NCBI GenBank assembly: GCA_907163375.1
Contig: CAJQUW010003056.1
Location: 51,373-115,372 of the forward strand
Reading direction: 5' to 3'
Source of the DNA: Prostheceraeus crozeri
Lineage: Eukaryota; Platyhelminthes; Polycladida; Euryleptidae
DNA length: 64,000 bases
Positions within the stretch are counted from its first letter, which is position 1; each line of letters starts with the position of its first letter. Position numbers and translations under genes: made by a program. Under the pieces are notes generated by a model. It was not told the DNA's origin and did no database searches. It saw only the letters and a list, made by a program, of their open reading frames with translations. Of this stretch, positions 53,402 to 64,000 are shown one piece after another.

Positions 53402-56262
53402 CAAAATGAAAGTTGCATTCGATTTGCATGTCGCTTTTATGCAATGATTGATATCGAGTTTATACTTACTATTGACAGATCTACATGATAATTTCGTAAC
53501 TTTGAGAACATCGTAAGGTCTTGCATGTAATTTCATATAAGAGCATCGGTACCACTCTAAACCAGCACCTCCTAAATCACACACTGAAGCGAGACACTAT
53601 TCGTAACTAATAAAAAAATCCTAAAGCAAAGCGTTTTAGGAGGCTAGCGCACTAGTGTTATTGTTCTCTTTAGTATGTCAGCATTCTATTTCACGCAACC
53701 TCCTAAAATTCTAGTGCGTCGCGCTTTAGGATGCAGATTTCTTCGAATTTAGGAGGTGATAGTTTACAGTGAGTACATGCATCAATAATTGGAAGGCTGT
53801 AAGTGTAAATTGACCTATTTTCCACCTGAATGATAGCACAAGGTATGTATGTAAGCTATTGTGTAATACTATCATCTAATGATGATAATTATTTTCACGA
53901 AGATTAAACGTCAACATAACATTACGAGGAGCGATATATCGTTGTCGAAAGAGGGCAGCGATATCGCTCAGAGAACTGAAAAGGACCTTTTAATCAAGTG
54001 AAGGCATGGAAGTAGATAATAGTACACTAGAATGGAAGTTTGATATCTTGCCTATGTACAATGATGGCTGTGGAAGTTGTTGACACCTATTTACAGGATT
54101 TTCATGAGGAGAATTTTAAGTGAGATGGTGGCATTGTTTTATGTGAATTCGCCTACTATTTCATGGGTTAATATACTGTGTCTATTTGTAGCAGTCATTG
54201 ACAACTATTTTCCAATTTTTCAATATTGGAATGCGAATTAAAAATTGTTTCACAAAGTCATAATCGAAAGTGGTCGGTGTACTGGTTGCAAGAAGATTTC
54301 AAGAATTCAAAGATAAAAATTCTAATTTTTAGATCATTTCTCCTTCTAGCGGTTAAGAAACCTAGCGCTTTTCTGGAATGAACACATCGAAAGCTTCTTT
54401 AGCGACAGTCATTTATCAGATAAATGAAATGTCGCTGGATCCTTTCAATTAATGACTAAATGACTTATGTGATATAGTGTGATGATGTATTGGAAGCTCA
54501 TATTCGAAAGCATGCAAAGATTTCAAAACTTGTTCAAATATATTGAACAGGGGAACGCTTTTAAGGAAATGAATACTCTGACATTTCTTGGCCTCTGATT
54601 TCAAGCTGGACCAATGTATGCTCTGTAAATCGACATTACAAGTTGCGTATGTGTCTGATTATACTCTTGATTGACTATAGGAGCGATATTTCAAAATGAT
54701 GAACGTACAGAACGTTTTACAGGATTTCCTTCTTTGTCATCCTGTCGCTGCAGTATTTTGTAAATTCACTATTGCTTTTGTGCACATGATCTTTGGACTA
54801 GGGGCAACAATCCAGATCACAAATTGACTTGATAATTAAAAATGGCAACCCAAAAACAAGAAAGCGAGCTCGCAAAATTTGATTTTTTCCCCCAACTAAG
54901 TTCCCCCGAAGTGTGCCATAAATTTTATGCAATTTCCATTCTAGGACTTTCTATGGTATTATTAATTTCTATGAGTGAAGATAATTTATTTCTATGCATG
55001 CACCTCCACCTGGAATATGTTAGATATCTCAGCGCCCTATTTGTCAGCCAAACCATGAAATTAAGATGTCTGTCGCCATGCCTAGAACTGCAAGTCCATT
55101 TCGATCCATGGACTAGGAACTTGCAGTGCAAGAGAAGACCTTTTGAATCTCAGTTTGATCAGACCCTTAGTGTTCAGTATTTGCTGCATTCTATTAATTA
55201 ACTAAGTAATGAGATAAAATGAAAAGAACCACAGAATTGATAATCAAGAAAGTAACAGCAGTAAAAGATACGAAGATCGATGGAGTCAATTTTATCGAAT
55301 ATTTTCAGCTTTCTGACAGGAAACCAAAATGATGCGAATAAAAAATCGTTTAACTATTTGATATTTTTGAATTCATTATTAGGTCGATTCATAATAAATA
55401 ACAAAATCCGTGATTCAATTGAGCACATTTTAAATCTTCTATATTTCAAATGCTAGATCTAGGCACTTGTCAAGGATACTCAGCGTAATTATAATTTAAA
55501 AAAATGGAATCACAAAGCAAATGTGCTTCGCAGCATGAAAGTTCACCATGAACTGCAAAGTGTTGACCGCAAGGACTGTAAAGTTGAAGAGGAACTGTAA
55601 AGTAATCTATATGCGCTTTGAGGGATATAGTAATATCAACTTTTCTTTTCAATACATGTACATCCATAGAAATAAAATTGATGTCTCACCTTTAGAAAAT
55701 GACATCTATGTTCCCTGACATCTTCAATGAAAATGACATCTTCAATGATGACATCTCACAACAGGCCTTCTAAACTCTTCCATTGATTTTCAGAACAGAT
55801 TCTCTCTGTTATATATTTTACTGTAGATCTTCTTGGAACAACGTATTCCATTAACAGTTTAGTATAGTTTATCTATATATTTCATAAATGGAAATCACAA
55901 ACTATTCAAATTACTTGCATATACAAAATTATAAAAGCATCAAACATTATGCATCAAGTTAATAGCATAAGGAATAAAAGATTGTTTCCGTTTCACAGTC
56001 TGACAAAACGGAACGACATATTTGACACTGTACATGGCATCAAATGTCTCAGGACATGGTCTTCATTTCTTGATTATGTTATGATGTTCTCAATAAAGAC
56101 CGTATACTACGATAGACATCTGAATAAAGCTCGTCAATTCTCATGCATCAGTCAGCAAAGAAGTAAAACCTTCAATGTTCCTTACGAGCATTTTCACGTT
56201 GTTCCTTACTACTTTGATTGTAGTTAGAGTGATTCTACCGTAACTAGACTATTGATATTTAT
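53402..56262. other. presumed TEP intron or intergenic DNA
   Basis: No exon recognised. It contains the dispersed repeat at 53656-53777 and a small foldback at 54401-54436. At 54945-54976 a stretch (GACTTTCTATGGTATT...) is shared with 44799-44830 and, up to the breakpoint, with 39010-39028. Confidence 0.5.
53656..53777 (+). repeat. dispersed short repeat, copy 2
   Basis: Counterpart of 2069-2191. Just upstream (53618-53655) the words ATCCTAAAGC, TTTTAGGAGG and GCGCACTAGT repeat the repeat's own end in inverted, partly shuffled order, hinting at a foldback terminus. Confidence 0.7.
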
Positions 56263-56289
56263 TTTGGTTTGAATTTTAAAATAGCCGAT

Positions 56290-57062
56290 CCCTGTGGAAA
56301 CGAATCTGGCGAAAAGCTAGCAGATAATCAGCTACATATTATCATGTAATAGTTCAGTAATAATTTTTAGCATATTCGCTGGCGAAGTTCGTCGGCGCTC
56401 TGTAATTTGCGCTCTGTACGCCACCTTTTACTTCTGGCATTCTCTCTTATTTTCTTTAGTAATCCGCCTCTACAGCCGAGGCGCTATTTTCTCCCTCACC
56501 TCCTCACTATCTCCCACATATGGCTAAACTATCTAAGAAATAAGTGCTACCTATCATTCTTAAGAATATAGAGAATCCGCTTATATCAATTTTCATAACA
56601 TCTCTTGACATTCAATAATTTACAACAATGACAAATATTTGAATAATTTAATAGTATTTACTGCGACATTTATGGGCGATAAATACTTTTTTAGTTTAAG
56701 CCTTCGTGAATTAAAAAAGAATCCCTTTTTATCAGATCAGACTGAGTATACAATATATTTTCATGTAAAGGTAATATCCGAACATTACTACTTACCACTA
56801 ATTTGTTGCTACAATATCCACGATTTCGCCGGTTGACGAAAAATCAGCTCGCATTTTAGTAAACAAAGATCTACCAACTAATTATAGCAACGTTGTCGCC
56901 AACTGTCGTTTTTTAATTTTACACATGTTTTTGGATAGATGATGACCATTTTCACATGCGGAGATAGGGTTTACACGAAAATGAATCTTTAAAAAAATTA
57001 TCCACAAAATCGCTACCTTGCAAGATAATCTGTTGATATTAGCAAGATGCGTTCCCACAGGG
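56290..57062. mobile_element. ~770-bp TIR element inserted in the left arm of PLE F
   Basis: Ends CCCTGTGGAAACG and CGTTCCCACAGGG, with longer imperfect complementarity (GATAATC at the inner side). AT flanks both sides (56288-56289, 57063-57064) and may be the target duplication. The PLE arm sequence continues in phase across it. No transposase inside. Confidence 0.7.
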
Positions 57063-57088
57063 ATGCTGTTTGATGTTAAAGTTTTTTG

Positions 57089-58244
57089 TTAAACGACTAT
57101 CCTGAGGAATTCATTTCATTATCGAAGAGAGAGAAAATAAAAGACGACGATGTAGACAACACGTCAACAAAGATAAGAGAGAACGATGTTATTTAAAAAT
57201 ACCCGGTATTGGAAATAAAGTGAACCAAAATATGAAAAAATACTTCAAAAAGAAGATTTAAATGTCGGACTAGTTCAAAAATCAAAAACACTAAGAAATG
57301 CTTTGAAAACAAAACAAAACTGTCAAACAAAACTAATCAACAATGTGAATTACGTGATTGTCCAATCAAAAACAAAAATATCTGTCTGAAAAAGAATGTA
57401 ATTTACTAATTGACTAATTTTATAAAAGTTTTATACCCTATATAAGTCTCATGATAATGTTTATAATTCTGCAATTAATTATTTAGTCAGATCAATGTTT
57501 TTTGCAATCAGTACCATGTAACCCATGTAACAGCAACATTGCTTCAATTTCCCACCTTAAATTAAAAATAAAAATATTATGTTGTATTTCATCGGTCATT
57601 AACCTTCGCCGCACTGGGGGAGGCTGCGCAGCGCTCCCCCCTACTGAAAATGTTATCTACACTGTAAACCATAGAACGACAATTATCCTACAAGAACTAA
57701 CAATGACCGACAAAATATTTGTAGGATAAATGTCTGCCAACTGTCAGTCAGCGGTTTGCAGTGTGCATCATAATTGATCAACAAACTGTGTCCTCGCCAC
57801 AGACATGCTGATTTCGAGAAATGCAATGATGAACTTTGCGCGTGTTGCGTAAACTATTCTCGTTCTGTTATCCATCGTGAATGCACAGTCAGCAATACAT
57901 GAGAAATTGGAAACCTGGGATTTAATTGTCGTTTTAAATCTGAACAGTGCAAGCTCCTGAACGAAGGACGATACGAGCAACAAATGTTAGATAGCTTATT
58001 TTCTAGGTATCCCACAATGTTCCACCAATTTTCAATAATATCGGCTAGTACTTTCGGTTTCAAATATTTGAATGCACGACTGACTTATCGAATTTTGCAC
58101 TATTTTCACTTTGAATGTTTTCAGATGTCCTTATTAAAATTAAAACTATTCGAATTTATAAAAGAAAGTGTTCTCGTATCAATTTGAGCACGAACTCTCA
58201 TTTGGTGTACTTTGCTTTGAATTTGGTAAAATGGTTTCTGAGAT
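57089..58244. other. no gene; AT-rich interior of PLE F
   Basis: Nothing convincing. A GC-rich foldback (GGGGGAGGCTG...CGCTCCCCC) lies at about 57616-57641. Confidence 0.45.
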
Positions 58245-59310
58245 CTGCCGTTAAAGGGCAAAACGACGTATTTCGGAATATCATGGTATTGAGAAAACTG
58301 AAGTTAAAGTTAAGTTTGATATTTCATCATTCTACGTCAACTTTTAAAATCTCTAAATTTTGATCTTTCAGTTAAAAAACAGCAGAACAACGTAATTCGA
58401 AATACGCTTGAGTCATGAGACATTCTTCAAAGGCAGAACGACGTGTGTAGAGATGAAACAAATTAATACAGACCTCGATATCTTATTAATTGTTCGTCGG
58501 ACTCTATGAAAAAGTCTAGCTTCATACTTACTCATCGTTTCTGAACATTCGACCACTTGCTACCAAGGTCATCTTTGTCAGTACAGTGCAATCTACAGTT
58601 GGCCGGACAAATCATTTTTAAGGATAGAAGATTTAAGTAAAAATCAGTGATCGATGATTTAGCATGTTTCACTTCATGCATGAATGCTTCACAATATTAA
58701 GAAATCAACTGACTGTCCGCGTGATATTACAAATGAATACTGTAAGACTATTGTATCGGTACTGATGTGTTCCCGTCATTACTGGTGTCCCATTGCATAA
58801 CAAATCAAATCTCCCACGTTGGAAGCATTTTCATTTAAAAAGTAATATATTCCATAATACGTTGTTTTGTATCTAGAAAATAGTATTCCTTTCATTTAAG
58901 TGATGTAATTTATAATACGTGAACGCTATTTTGCTTTTCAAAATATAAAAATTCTTTCACTAAAAAGTCATTTATTTCGTTATACGCTTCTTTGCCTTTT
59001 AAAGCATGAATATTCTTTCACTGGAAAATCACGCATTTCATACTGCGTTGTTCTGCCTTTTAAAGTTTCAGAAATCTAATCACGTTTACCGAAGTACGTT
59101 GATTTGTTATTTAAAAACATAAACTTCCGTCAAACGTAAATTGTTTAAGTGCTATCACATTCATGAAGATAATCGCAACTTATGATTTTAGTGAAACAGT
59201 TAATCAAATCTATCCCGTGTGATATGATACTTCACATCCTGACCGCTCAATTGAACCCATAAAAGGCAAGACAGCATAGTTCGGAATACGTTGTTCTGTA
59301 TCTCAACGGT
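58245..59310. repeat. diverged ~60-bp motif array in two opposing orientations
   Basis: The word (A)CG(T)TGTTCTGCCTTTTAAAG and variants occur at about 58857, 58915, 58981, 59043, 59094 and 59287. Its complement (AAAGGCAGAACGACGT) occurs at about 58253, 58376 and 58429. Spacing in the right half is about 50-66 bp. The two halves form a loose large inverted repeat. Confidence 0.65.
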
Positions 59311-59316
59311 CGCAAT

Positions 59317-59783
59317 CTGCCATGACTACTACATAGGAAGTACAATACGGCCCTTGCATTTATCACTGTAAACTCTAGGGCACGAATAATTCTAACCAAC
59401 ACAAGGCACGAGTAGGCACGAAGTTCATATTGCCGAGTTCGTGCCCATTGATTTTTCCTTCGATTTCATTGGATAAACAAACATTTGGTTTGGTGCCTCG
59501 AGGCATTAGAAAGGCACTAACTAGACGCTAATTGGCACGAAATTTCGGCTTCGTGCCTAAATTAGTGCCCTACAGTGTACGGGTAAAAGAACACATGACA
59601 CATGCTGTTACTTCAGTATGTAAGCATGTAAACCAATGCAATGTGAACGAGATCGATATTATAACATACGAACAAGATCAAAAAAACATTAGACTAACAG
59701 AAGCGTTGATGATAAGAAAATTCCAACCAAAAATTAACTCCAGAAAACAGAGAGAACAATACAAACATTTCTTATTCATATAA
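59317..59783 (+). pseudogene. PLE F GIY-YIG endonuclease, interrupted by a MITE
   Basis: The left part reads ICHDYYIGSTIRPLHL and stops in the inserted DNA. The right part resumes as RVKEHMTHAVTS and goes on with EIDIITYEQDQ, LTEALMIRKFQPKINS to the stop at 59781-59783. Removing 59363-59577 and one copy of TA joins the two in frame at LHL-RVKEH. Without the insertion the endonuclease core would be uncorrupted here. Confidence 0.85.
59363..59577. mobile_element. 215-bp MITE with TA target duplication
   Basis: Termini CACTGTA...AGGGCAC and GTGCCC.TACAGTG are inverted; TA flanks both ends (59361-59362, 59578-59579). The words GGCACGA and TCGTGCC recur internally in both orientations. The TA duplication suggests a Tc1/mariner-type mobiliser. 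Confidence 0.8.
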
Positions 59784-59942
59784 TGGATCTGCCTTTAATA
59801 TGTCATTTCTATGAGCATTTATCTCACTTATTTCTAATTCTATTTCTACCGCACATATTTCTACATTTACTTTTACATAACATATTTAACATAGAATGTT
59901 ATCTGTAATTTGAAAATTATAGGCACTGCTAAATCCTTTCTT

Positions 59943-59978
59943 CCCCTGACGCGTTCTGTGTACAGAAGAAAATTTGGG
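59943..59978 (+). ncRNA. decayed hammerhead-like motif at the 3' end of PLE F
   Basis: CCC/GGG helix I, CTGACGC, helix II TTCTGT-GT-ACAGAA, GAAA at 59968-59971, then ATTT. The last base of the first box and helix III are off consensus. Confidence 0.4.
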
Positions 59979-60028
59979 AATAAAACTTTAAGATCAAACA
60001 GCCTCGGCTATTTTAAAATCCAAACCAA

Positions 60029-60478
60029 CATTATGCTGTTTAGGAGAAATTACAAACTTTTATTGAAATTATAATTGCATGATTATGATAATGGATATTA
60101 ATTATATTAGATATATTAGATTATTTATTTAGATTTTATTATAGCTATTACAGTATTTTGCATGATATTTATGCCTATTAATGTTGCGCCTTTTTCGATT
60201 AGGCCCTATTTGATCTGGGTGGATCATAGATGGAAAGTAGTATTAGTGTTTTAGTGCTCTCATCGATAAAAGAATATGAAAATTGAAGAAATGTTCAAGT
60301 CATTGGAATATATTGTGTTGCTCTGTGCTAGTAGTCATTTGACCTGCACTTCATCATTATACCAAAGCAACCAAGTCTGTAGGCACAATTTTATGTTCTG
60401 ATGTCTGGTAAAACACACTAAATGCACTACTCCGCTGGCGAGAAAAGCAATATTGCCATCAATCCATGCCTTTTTTAA
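60029..60478. other. intergenic, no gene
   Basis: AT-rich; ends at the TTAA target of the next element. Confidence 0.5.
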
Positions 60479-61438
60479 CCCTATCTGACCTGGGCTTTTT
60501 TTAACTGTCTCAGCCTGGGGAGGGGCCGATTCGGCCCTCAGATTTCCTAATATAAATTCTCAAATTTAATGAAATTAAATGCATACTGTATTTCGGGCAT
60601 GATCTTTTCAGTGGTGGAGTCGGTTTTTCAAAACTTTAATTTCTCCATGCTATAAATAGCAATTCAAAATTTGAAAGTGCATTTTTTACAAATTTTTGAT
60701 ACTTTTTATTGTTGCAAAACCAATCGCTTTGGAATGTTAAAAATACTAAAACACAACGCGAAAGTGTTCTATCTGGCATGTTTCTTGCTATATCAATGCT
60801 AATTTATTGCTTTTATTAATACATGTATAATAATGCTGTATGAATAGTATTTCAAATTTCAAACATTGAAACAGTAAAAAGTCTATTTTTTTCATGTGCG
60901 AGAATTTCATTCCAAATTGGCTATCTATCATTAGCTAGAATATATTATCACAAAGAAACCTAAATGAAGACAAATACGCAATTATTACAAGGATGCGTTT
61001 TTCCAAAAGTTTCATTATTCGTGTAAAAAAATGAGAAAATGTTCATTATTCTACTATTTATTCATGAGTAGTATATGGAGGATATAAGACTAAAACGCAT
61101 TCAAATACTATCCCAATATCATACTATAAAAAGCATTGATGTTATCAAAATCATTAATTTGTGTCTATTATGCAACACTACATTAATGTATTCGAGAAAA
61201 AGTTTGAAATGAGAGCAGAAAGCAAATTCCAACGATTTTTAGGCGTCGTAACTAGTTTTCATTTAGCTCGTAGGGCCAAAATATTTGGCCAAAATTAAAT
61301 CTTTTACTCCCAAAAGATGCGCAATTAAAAGTTAGGAAAAGTCACGGAAGGTAGAATTCTAACACAAAGATGTTCAGCTGTAGGATTAAAAAGTATCTAG
61401 GGCGGGGCCGAATCGGCCCCTCCCCAGGCCAGATAGGG
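60479..61438. mobile_element. piggyBac-like non-autonomous element (960 bp)
   Basis: TTAA flanks both ends (60475-60478, 61439-61442). Termini are CCCTATCTGACCTGGGC and its imperfect complement GCCAGATAGGG. Immediately inside are the near-palindromes GGGCCGATTCGGCCC and GGGGCCGAATCGGCCCC. TTAA duplication with CCCT/AGGG ends is typical of piggyBac. There is no open reading frame, so it depended on a transposase elsewhere. Confidence 0.92.
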
Positions 61439-61442
61439 TTAA

Positions 61443-61844
61443 TGCATCGAACCAAATATTCACTATTCAGTTCTATACAGGTAGAGCTTGTCAGGCCAAT
61501 TAAAATCATTATCGCAAAATAGTTGCAAATTGATCTGGAAAATAAAATCGTGCCATTCTAGAGTTCTACATCGAGTATTCATGCCCTATTATGCAACCTT
61601 GCATCATGCGATTCCGTTAATCAAAATTGACATACGCCGTACATTGGACTGCTGTACTTGATAATACTGCGTATTTCAACAAGTGGTCTGATTTTTTTTG
61701 CTGCTTATCTCGTTAACGAAATTACATTTCGTGCACGTGTATATATTGATAATATACAGCTGAAAGCATCACTGAATAGATAGGCACGATTAGAATTTTA
61801 AAAAAATAGCTTTTTCTGGTAAATGATGCAGGAAAACCACACTT
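61443..61844. other. intergenic, no gene
   Basis: No feature recognised before the PLE fragment. Confidence 0.45.
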
Positions 61845-61861
61845 TATAATAAGAATGTTTA

Positions 61862-61908
61862 TTATCGACGCGTTTCGGTCGACAGCACTGCGACCACTAT
61901 CAAGACAA
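61862..61908 (-). ncRNA. hammerhead-like motif at the 3' end of PLE G
   Basis: Minus strand: TTGTC/GATAA helix I (5 bp with one wobble), TTGATAG box, helix II GGTCG/CGACC with a 9-nt loop, GAAA, self-complementary ACGCGT helix III and C before the predicted cut. Confidence 0.5.
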
Positions 61909-62062
61909 ACTGGATGTGAAACATGATTGTATTGACACTGTAACATACAAAAATTCAAAATTCAAGGTCGCATACAGAAGTGAAAAACAGACGCACATGA
62001 GGGCATAGAGATGAGAGAGAACGAAACATAGAAATAGAATTAGTCAGAAAACCACAGAACTA

Positions 62063-62292
62063 AGAATAAGGTGCAAATTAAATAGACGACAAAACTCTGG
62101 TTGAGGTGAGAGGATCAACGAAAGAAAAACCGGAATTAAAATTCATACAATTAGGGTCAGAACTAATAAAACCGGATTCAAAAACACGACGAAGGCTAAC
62201 ATCAGAACTCCTTTTTAAAACAACAAAATTATCAAAATCAGGGTAGTGGTTATTACTAAAAGAATGAACTGAAAGGGCATTATTAGTGACAT
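62063..62292 (-). pseudogene. C-terminal end of a PLE endonuclease protein
   Basis: Uninterrupted minus-strand frame of about 75 codons: NNALSVHSFSNNHYPDFDNF, VVLKRSSDVSLRRVFES, PNCMN and ending TRVLSSI-stop. H..N.HY.DFD.F...K followed by R..E-type spacing is usual at the end of PLE GIY-YIG proteins. The catalytic core lies beyond the truncation. Confidence 0.7.
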
Positions 62293-62687
62293 GTATTTTC
62301 CTTTTTTATTTGAAATATGCATGCAATTAGCCATTTTTATTTAATTGAATTTATCTTTAAGCTACGCAAGCTGCGTTATGATAGCAACTTCATCAATTTA
62401 CATCCTATGTACGAGGACTTATGTAGTATTTCTGTAAGACATAGATTTCTTTTCTTCTCATGCCTATTTTACTGGTTTTAAGCCTTAGCTGTTCTTTCAA
62501 ATTCAAAGCGTATTTTTACTTAAACGAAATTTGAATCTGAATCTGTCACTTGTCTTCAAAGCCCTTTACCTAAATCCTTGTATCCTTGCATCCTTCTCAT
62601 CATTGAAGAGAAAACAATAATGCTAGAATAATATAATTATAATTTACCCAAACCATTAAAAAAAGATTACCCTCAACTCAAATGTTC
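62293..62687. other. intergenic, no gene
   Basis: AT-rich spacer between two transposon fragments. Confidence 0.45.
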
Positions 62688-63301
62688 TCAAATATGTCTG
62701 CTGTTGTAGACTGATACTGCGGAAAGAAGACGATTGCCAAAACTTGGATACGATTCATTGATTTTGTACCGATTCCAAGTCTCCGAAAAGTCATAATGAG
62801 CTGCTTCAACCGACTGCTCATTCCACGGTCCTAAACCTGTTTTTTTCAATTTGCTATAAATACAATGAATTTTAGACGTTACCGGGAGTTTCAGGCGCAG
62901 AAATGCTGTCTTGAATTCTCCAATGGACTTTTCATAGTCAGACGATAAATTTTGTCCGAAGCAAAATTCAACGCAACGATTCAACGATTCAAATGCATGA
63001 ATATAAATGTTTTGTTGGGACGGGCATAATGTACGAAGCTTCGAAATATTGTTCAGCAGTTTGCGACATCCGTTTCCGGTAAAACTTCCACCGTAATATC
63101 CCTCACGCTCAACACAACATTGCGCCGTCCATTCCACAACGCCAGGCCAAACTTTTTCAAGTCCAACATACAATACATTTGCGCATCCAATTAACAAATG
63201 CAAACCTGGAGGTGGAATTACTTCCAAGAGTATCATATCTTCATGAAAGCCTTGAAGAATAATCGGATGTGATGCATTGTCAAATTTCTTTGCTTGCGAT
63301 C
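62688..63301 (-). pseudogene. second member of the 8.5-kb transposon's protein family (C-terminal part)
   Basis: The open minus-strand frame is collinear with the C-terminal third of 9112-11187: HPIILQGFHED, VIPPPGLHLLI, YYGGSFTGNGCRKLL, CFGQNL, LPVTSKIH, GLGPWNEQSVEAAHYDF and the final VYNSRHI-stop. It is uninterrupted over about 200 codons, better kept than the frameshifted copy, but the cysteine-rich N-terminal half is not present in the window beyond 63301. It could be a 5'-truncated transposon or the last exon of a related gene; an acceptor-like position near 63302 is possible. Divergence from the first copy is large, so these are different subfamilies. Confidence 0.7.
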
Positions 63302-64000
63302 GATTACGGCCATCTTCAACATTACATACTAGACATTACATCACTATATACTAGATATCGACGAGTTTATGCATAACTTAGCTTTAATCGAAATTTCGTG
63401 AATGGTTTTCTACAATTGACAATATTGTACTGTGTTATACTACTTGGAAATTTGAATTTTCGCGTAAATAGCTCGATGGATGATTTTAAATTTTACGTTT
63501 TACAACTTCCTACACATAACCAAACAAAAAAATGTCAACAGTTTTTCTGGAGAATATTGGTCATAATTTTTCGCCTTCAAGGGCACCGTGAATATGGAGA
63601 CTAATTATTATAGGTTAGATCTTACATTTCGCTCTTATCGCTCTTTTCCGCTTGTCTGAAAATTCTACTGATCCCACGAATCTAGTGCCTAAAAAATCTA
63701 GTTCACCCAGTGCCTGAAAAGCGATCTATTGTAAGTTATTTTATCAAAATGACTTTATTTATTATAAGTAATATGGTTAATGCACGACAACGTCGAGACC
63801 ACGAAGAGGTCGCGACGGGTAAGGCCTCAGCCACACTGAAAACAAAGCAAACACTAGCGTCCCGAGCGTCCTGAGCGTCTCGAGCAAACGTATGTCTATC
63901 GAGCAAACAGCCCCTATGTCAATTAGACTGAGTGTCACAGTAGAACTTTTCGGTCAATTTCGGTAGATCATTGCCATTGATAATAATTCGATTTCTATGG
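63302..64000. other. window end, no gene recognised
   Basis: No domain or repeat recognised. CGAGCGTC-type words repeat near 63855-63885 and a short frame at 63398-63604 has no known features. Confidence 0.45.

Larger units (their letters stand above)
56263..60028 (+). mobile_element. Penelope-like element F, decayed, split by later insertions
   Basis: The right end 59979-60028 is inverted at the left as two pieces, 56263-56289 and 57065-57088, separated by a TIR element. Joined, they read AAAATAGCCGA then GCTGTTTGAT.TTAAAGTTTT, as in the right arm. A GIY-YIG frame lies just before the right arm. The intervening DNA (57089-59290) includes a diverged inverted array and no RT. The left boundary is approximate. 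Confidence 0.65.
61845..62292 (-). mobile_element. Penelope-like element G, 3'-end fragment
   Basis: The minus strand reads the last ~75 codons of a PLE protein (62292 to about 62063), then a non-coding 3' region and a hammerhead-like motif at 61862-61908. 5' truncated; no inverted arm or target duplication found. Confidence 0.75.

Noticed and set aside
54401-54436. Foldback AGCGACAGTCATTTATC / GATAAATGAAATGTCGCT
   Set aside because: Too short and isolated to call an element; noted only.
54842-55201. 119-codon frame as a further TEP exon or small gene
   Set aside because: No similarity to macroglobulin domains; includes a dispersed ~30-bp repeat.

Overview
This is a piece of animal nuclear genome, about one third G+C by eye and mostly transposable elements. 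It has GT-AG-type splice signals, a C-type lectin, a thioester/alpha-2-macroglobulin-family (TEP) exon, pogo/Tigger, hAT and piggyBac-type DNA elements, a non-LTR retrotransposon and many Penelope-like elements (PLEs) with GIY-YIG domains. A marine invertebrate fits best; I cannot name a phylum. No rRNA, convincing tRNA, CRISPR or prokaryotic operon was seen.

Layout. 1-3144 is gene-poor. 3145-4110 is a compact PLE with a 15-bp target duplication. 4362-5390 is a 103/104-bp satellite. 6958-21386 and 26728-32638 are two diverged copies of one segment. In the first copy it is interrupted by a 3.1-kb TIR transposon (8555-11645) sitting between two 1.34-kb direct repeats, by a 1.49-kb TIR element (13671-15160), and by a block holding an intronless C-type lectin (16253-16993, minus), a TA microsatellite and a 3' LINE fragment. 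A PLE remnant follows at 21699-22401, then a candidate first exon with an AT-hook (23555-23895) and a tandem repeat (25080-25760).

33737-36640 is a nearly intact two-exon pogo/Tigger transposase with one in-frame TGA. 36638-39028 and 42145-44818 are a second duplicated segment carrying a hAT remnant. The first copy runs into another Tigger transposase broken by a PLE (about 39705-40647). 45621-48832 is an inverted PLE dimer with a 13-bp target duplication, and a second, young PLE with 195-bp inverted arms and its own 12-bp duplication is nested inside it. 50655-51162 is a non-coding inverted pair of PLE termini. 51698-53395 is a 566-codon TEP exon ending at a canonical donor. 56263-60028 is a decayed PLE split by two smaller TIR elements, 60479-61438 a piggyBac-like element with TTAA duplications, 61845-62292 a PLE 3' end, and 62688-63301 a second copy of the 8.5-kb transposon's protein family.

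The strongest theme is the PLEs. At least eight insertions are recognisable. Several keep hammerhead-ribozyme-like motifs in their inverted terminal arms, often with a self-complementary helix III (ACGU, ACGCGU, ACCGGU). Only the lectin and the TEP exon look like ordinary host genes, and both belong to families used in innate immunity.
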